64,000 nucleotides of DNA, from contig NZ_JBBUKT010000006.1 in the NCBI RefSeq assembly GCF_038066715.1, forward strand, positions 310,001-374,000, in the 5' to 3' direction. The notes under the pieces are model-generated. The model was given only the letters and a program-made list of their open reading frames with translations. It was not told where the DNA came from and ran no database searches. This document shows positions 61,921 through 64,000 of the stretch, one piece after another. Both the position numbers and the translations under genes were made by a program. This DNA comes from Luteolibacter sp. Y139 (lineage in GTDB: Bacteria; Verrucomicrobiota; Verrucomicrobiia; Verrucomicrobiales; Akkermansiaceae). Each line of letters starts with the position of its first letter. The first letter of the stretch is position 1.

Positions 61921-62000
61921 GTTTTCAGTGAGAAGTTTTCAGTTTTCAGGAACAGCCGATGCGAGGGTCAGTGTTCAGCCAGGAGGTCCTGAAAACTGAA
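61921..62000. repeat. Three GTTTTCAG repeats and a 13-bp inverted repeat between ilvB and ilvN
   Basis: GTTTTCAG recurs at 61921, 61935 and 61942. The last copies form TTCAGTTTTCAGG (61938-61950), perfectly complementary to CCTGAAAACTGAA (61988-62000). The spacer of 37 bases is GC-richer. The stretch lies inside the ilvBN transcript and could fold as a long hairpin, or be a copy of a dispersed repeat. Confidence 0.6.
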
Positions 62001-62025
62001 CACTGGAAACTCGCAAACTTCGACG

Positions 62026-63753
<1,728 letters not shown>

Positions 63754-63922
63754 GGCAAAATGGGGTTCCGGGACGGAAGTAAGCCGGAAGTTTGCCTTGG
63801 GCAATCTGAAAATTGCGATTTTCTGCCTAAATTGAGCGATCGCTTTTCCTTGGTTGGTGAAAATCGGCGAATTTTAGGTCAAGTTTCCGAAATTACCGCG
63901 GTGATCTGACTGAAAATCGGGA

Positions 63923-64000
63923 TCAGAAGGGAATCAGCTTCAGGGCCACCGCATAGAAGCCCTTGGGACCGGTAGCGTCGACGTAGGCGGACACGGTTCC
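63923..64000 (-). CDS. C-terminal end of a gene that continues past the right edge
   Basis: Read leftward from the edge, the last 25 codons are GTVSAYVDATGPKGFYAVAL then KLIPF and a stop. The GPKGFY pattern near the end is common at the C-terminus of secreted Verrucomicrobia proteins. Too short for a function. It lies 170 bases upstream of ilvB in the same direction. Confidence 0.45.
   Translation of the reverse strand, partial: GTVSAYVDATGPKGFYAVALKLIPF

Overview
The window looks like a chromosomal segment of a GC-rich Gram-negative bacterium of the phylum Verrucomicrobiota, probably near Luteolibacter/Haloferula. The genus is a guess from gene content. The pointers are a DUF1552 plus DUF1592-type heme protein pair of the Planctomycetes/Verrucomicrobia kind, a PEP-CTERM surface protein with a CAAX-type protease of the same system, secreted ThuA-domain proteins, several polysaccharide-degrading enzymes, lipid A genes (lpxI and an lpxL-like gene) that imply an outer membrane, and an omega subunit of the pattern I associate with this phylum. 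I see no insertion sequence, prophage, CRISPR array or integrase.

Layout. 1-6500: start of a zinc/manganese-binding ABC protein, a small lipoprotein, an aminotransferase, two intramembrane proteases (CAAX type, rhomboid), a cobalamin adenosyltransferase, an Smr protein, tRNA-His, rnc, lpxI and tRNA-Leu. 6550-14130: a leftward block with a membrane-anchored ECF sigma factor, a paralogue of its extracytoplasmic half, a DUF1592-type heme protein, DUF1552 and, apart from these, an ABC-2 permease. 14260-24900: a sugar/polysaccharide region with a TIM-barrel isomerase, a sugar dehydrogenase fused to a diheme domain, ThuA, GH9, ThuA and GH20, interrupted by an ABC ATPase on the other strand. 25000-28730: fusA, then a LacI regulator with a GNAT enzyme.

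28800-33160: a pqi-type lipid transport operon with pqiA split in two, preceded by a lysozyme-like lipoprotein. 33200-38840: a DUF3147 membrane protein, rpoZ, smpB, a large hybrid histidine kinase and a PlsC-type acyltransferase. 38850-41650: heme oxygenase and bacteriophytochrome, overlapping by four bases. 41800-50080: a GH106-like enzyme, an AlkD-like glycosylase, a ParC-type topoisomerase subunit, an orphan methyltransferase, a DUF2185 protein and gatB. 50230-55510: an SLC13 transporter, then an envelope glycoconjugate operon (lauroyl-type acyltransferase with an extra C-terminal domain, ELM1-like protein, GT4). 55600-55990: tRNA-Arg followed by structured, tRNA-like DNA. 56000-60320: an IclR-LacI regulator pair, a GH43-like enzyme, an amidase and a cysteine-cluster protein. 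60380-64000: the PEP-CTERM protein, ilvN, ilvB and the tail of one more gene.

The most unusual system is the sigma factor welded through a transmembrane helix to a repeat-containing extracytoplasmic domain, followed by a free membrane-anchored copy of that domain. No anti-sigma factor is visible. Other points of note are a stem-loop in the rnc leader, a nearly complete tRNA-like fold with a long variable arm beside tRNA-Arg, symmetric operator candidates at two regulatory starts, and two short palindromes of one family in convergent gaps.
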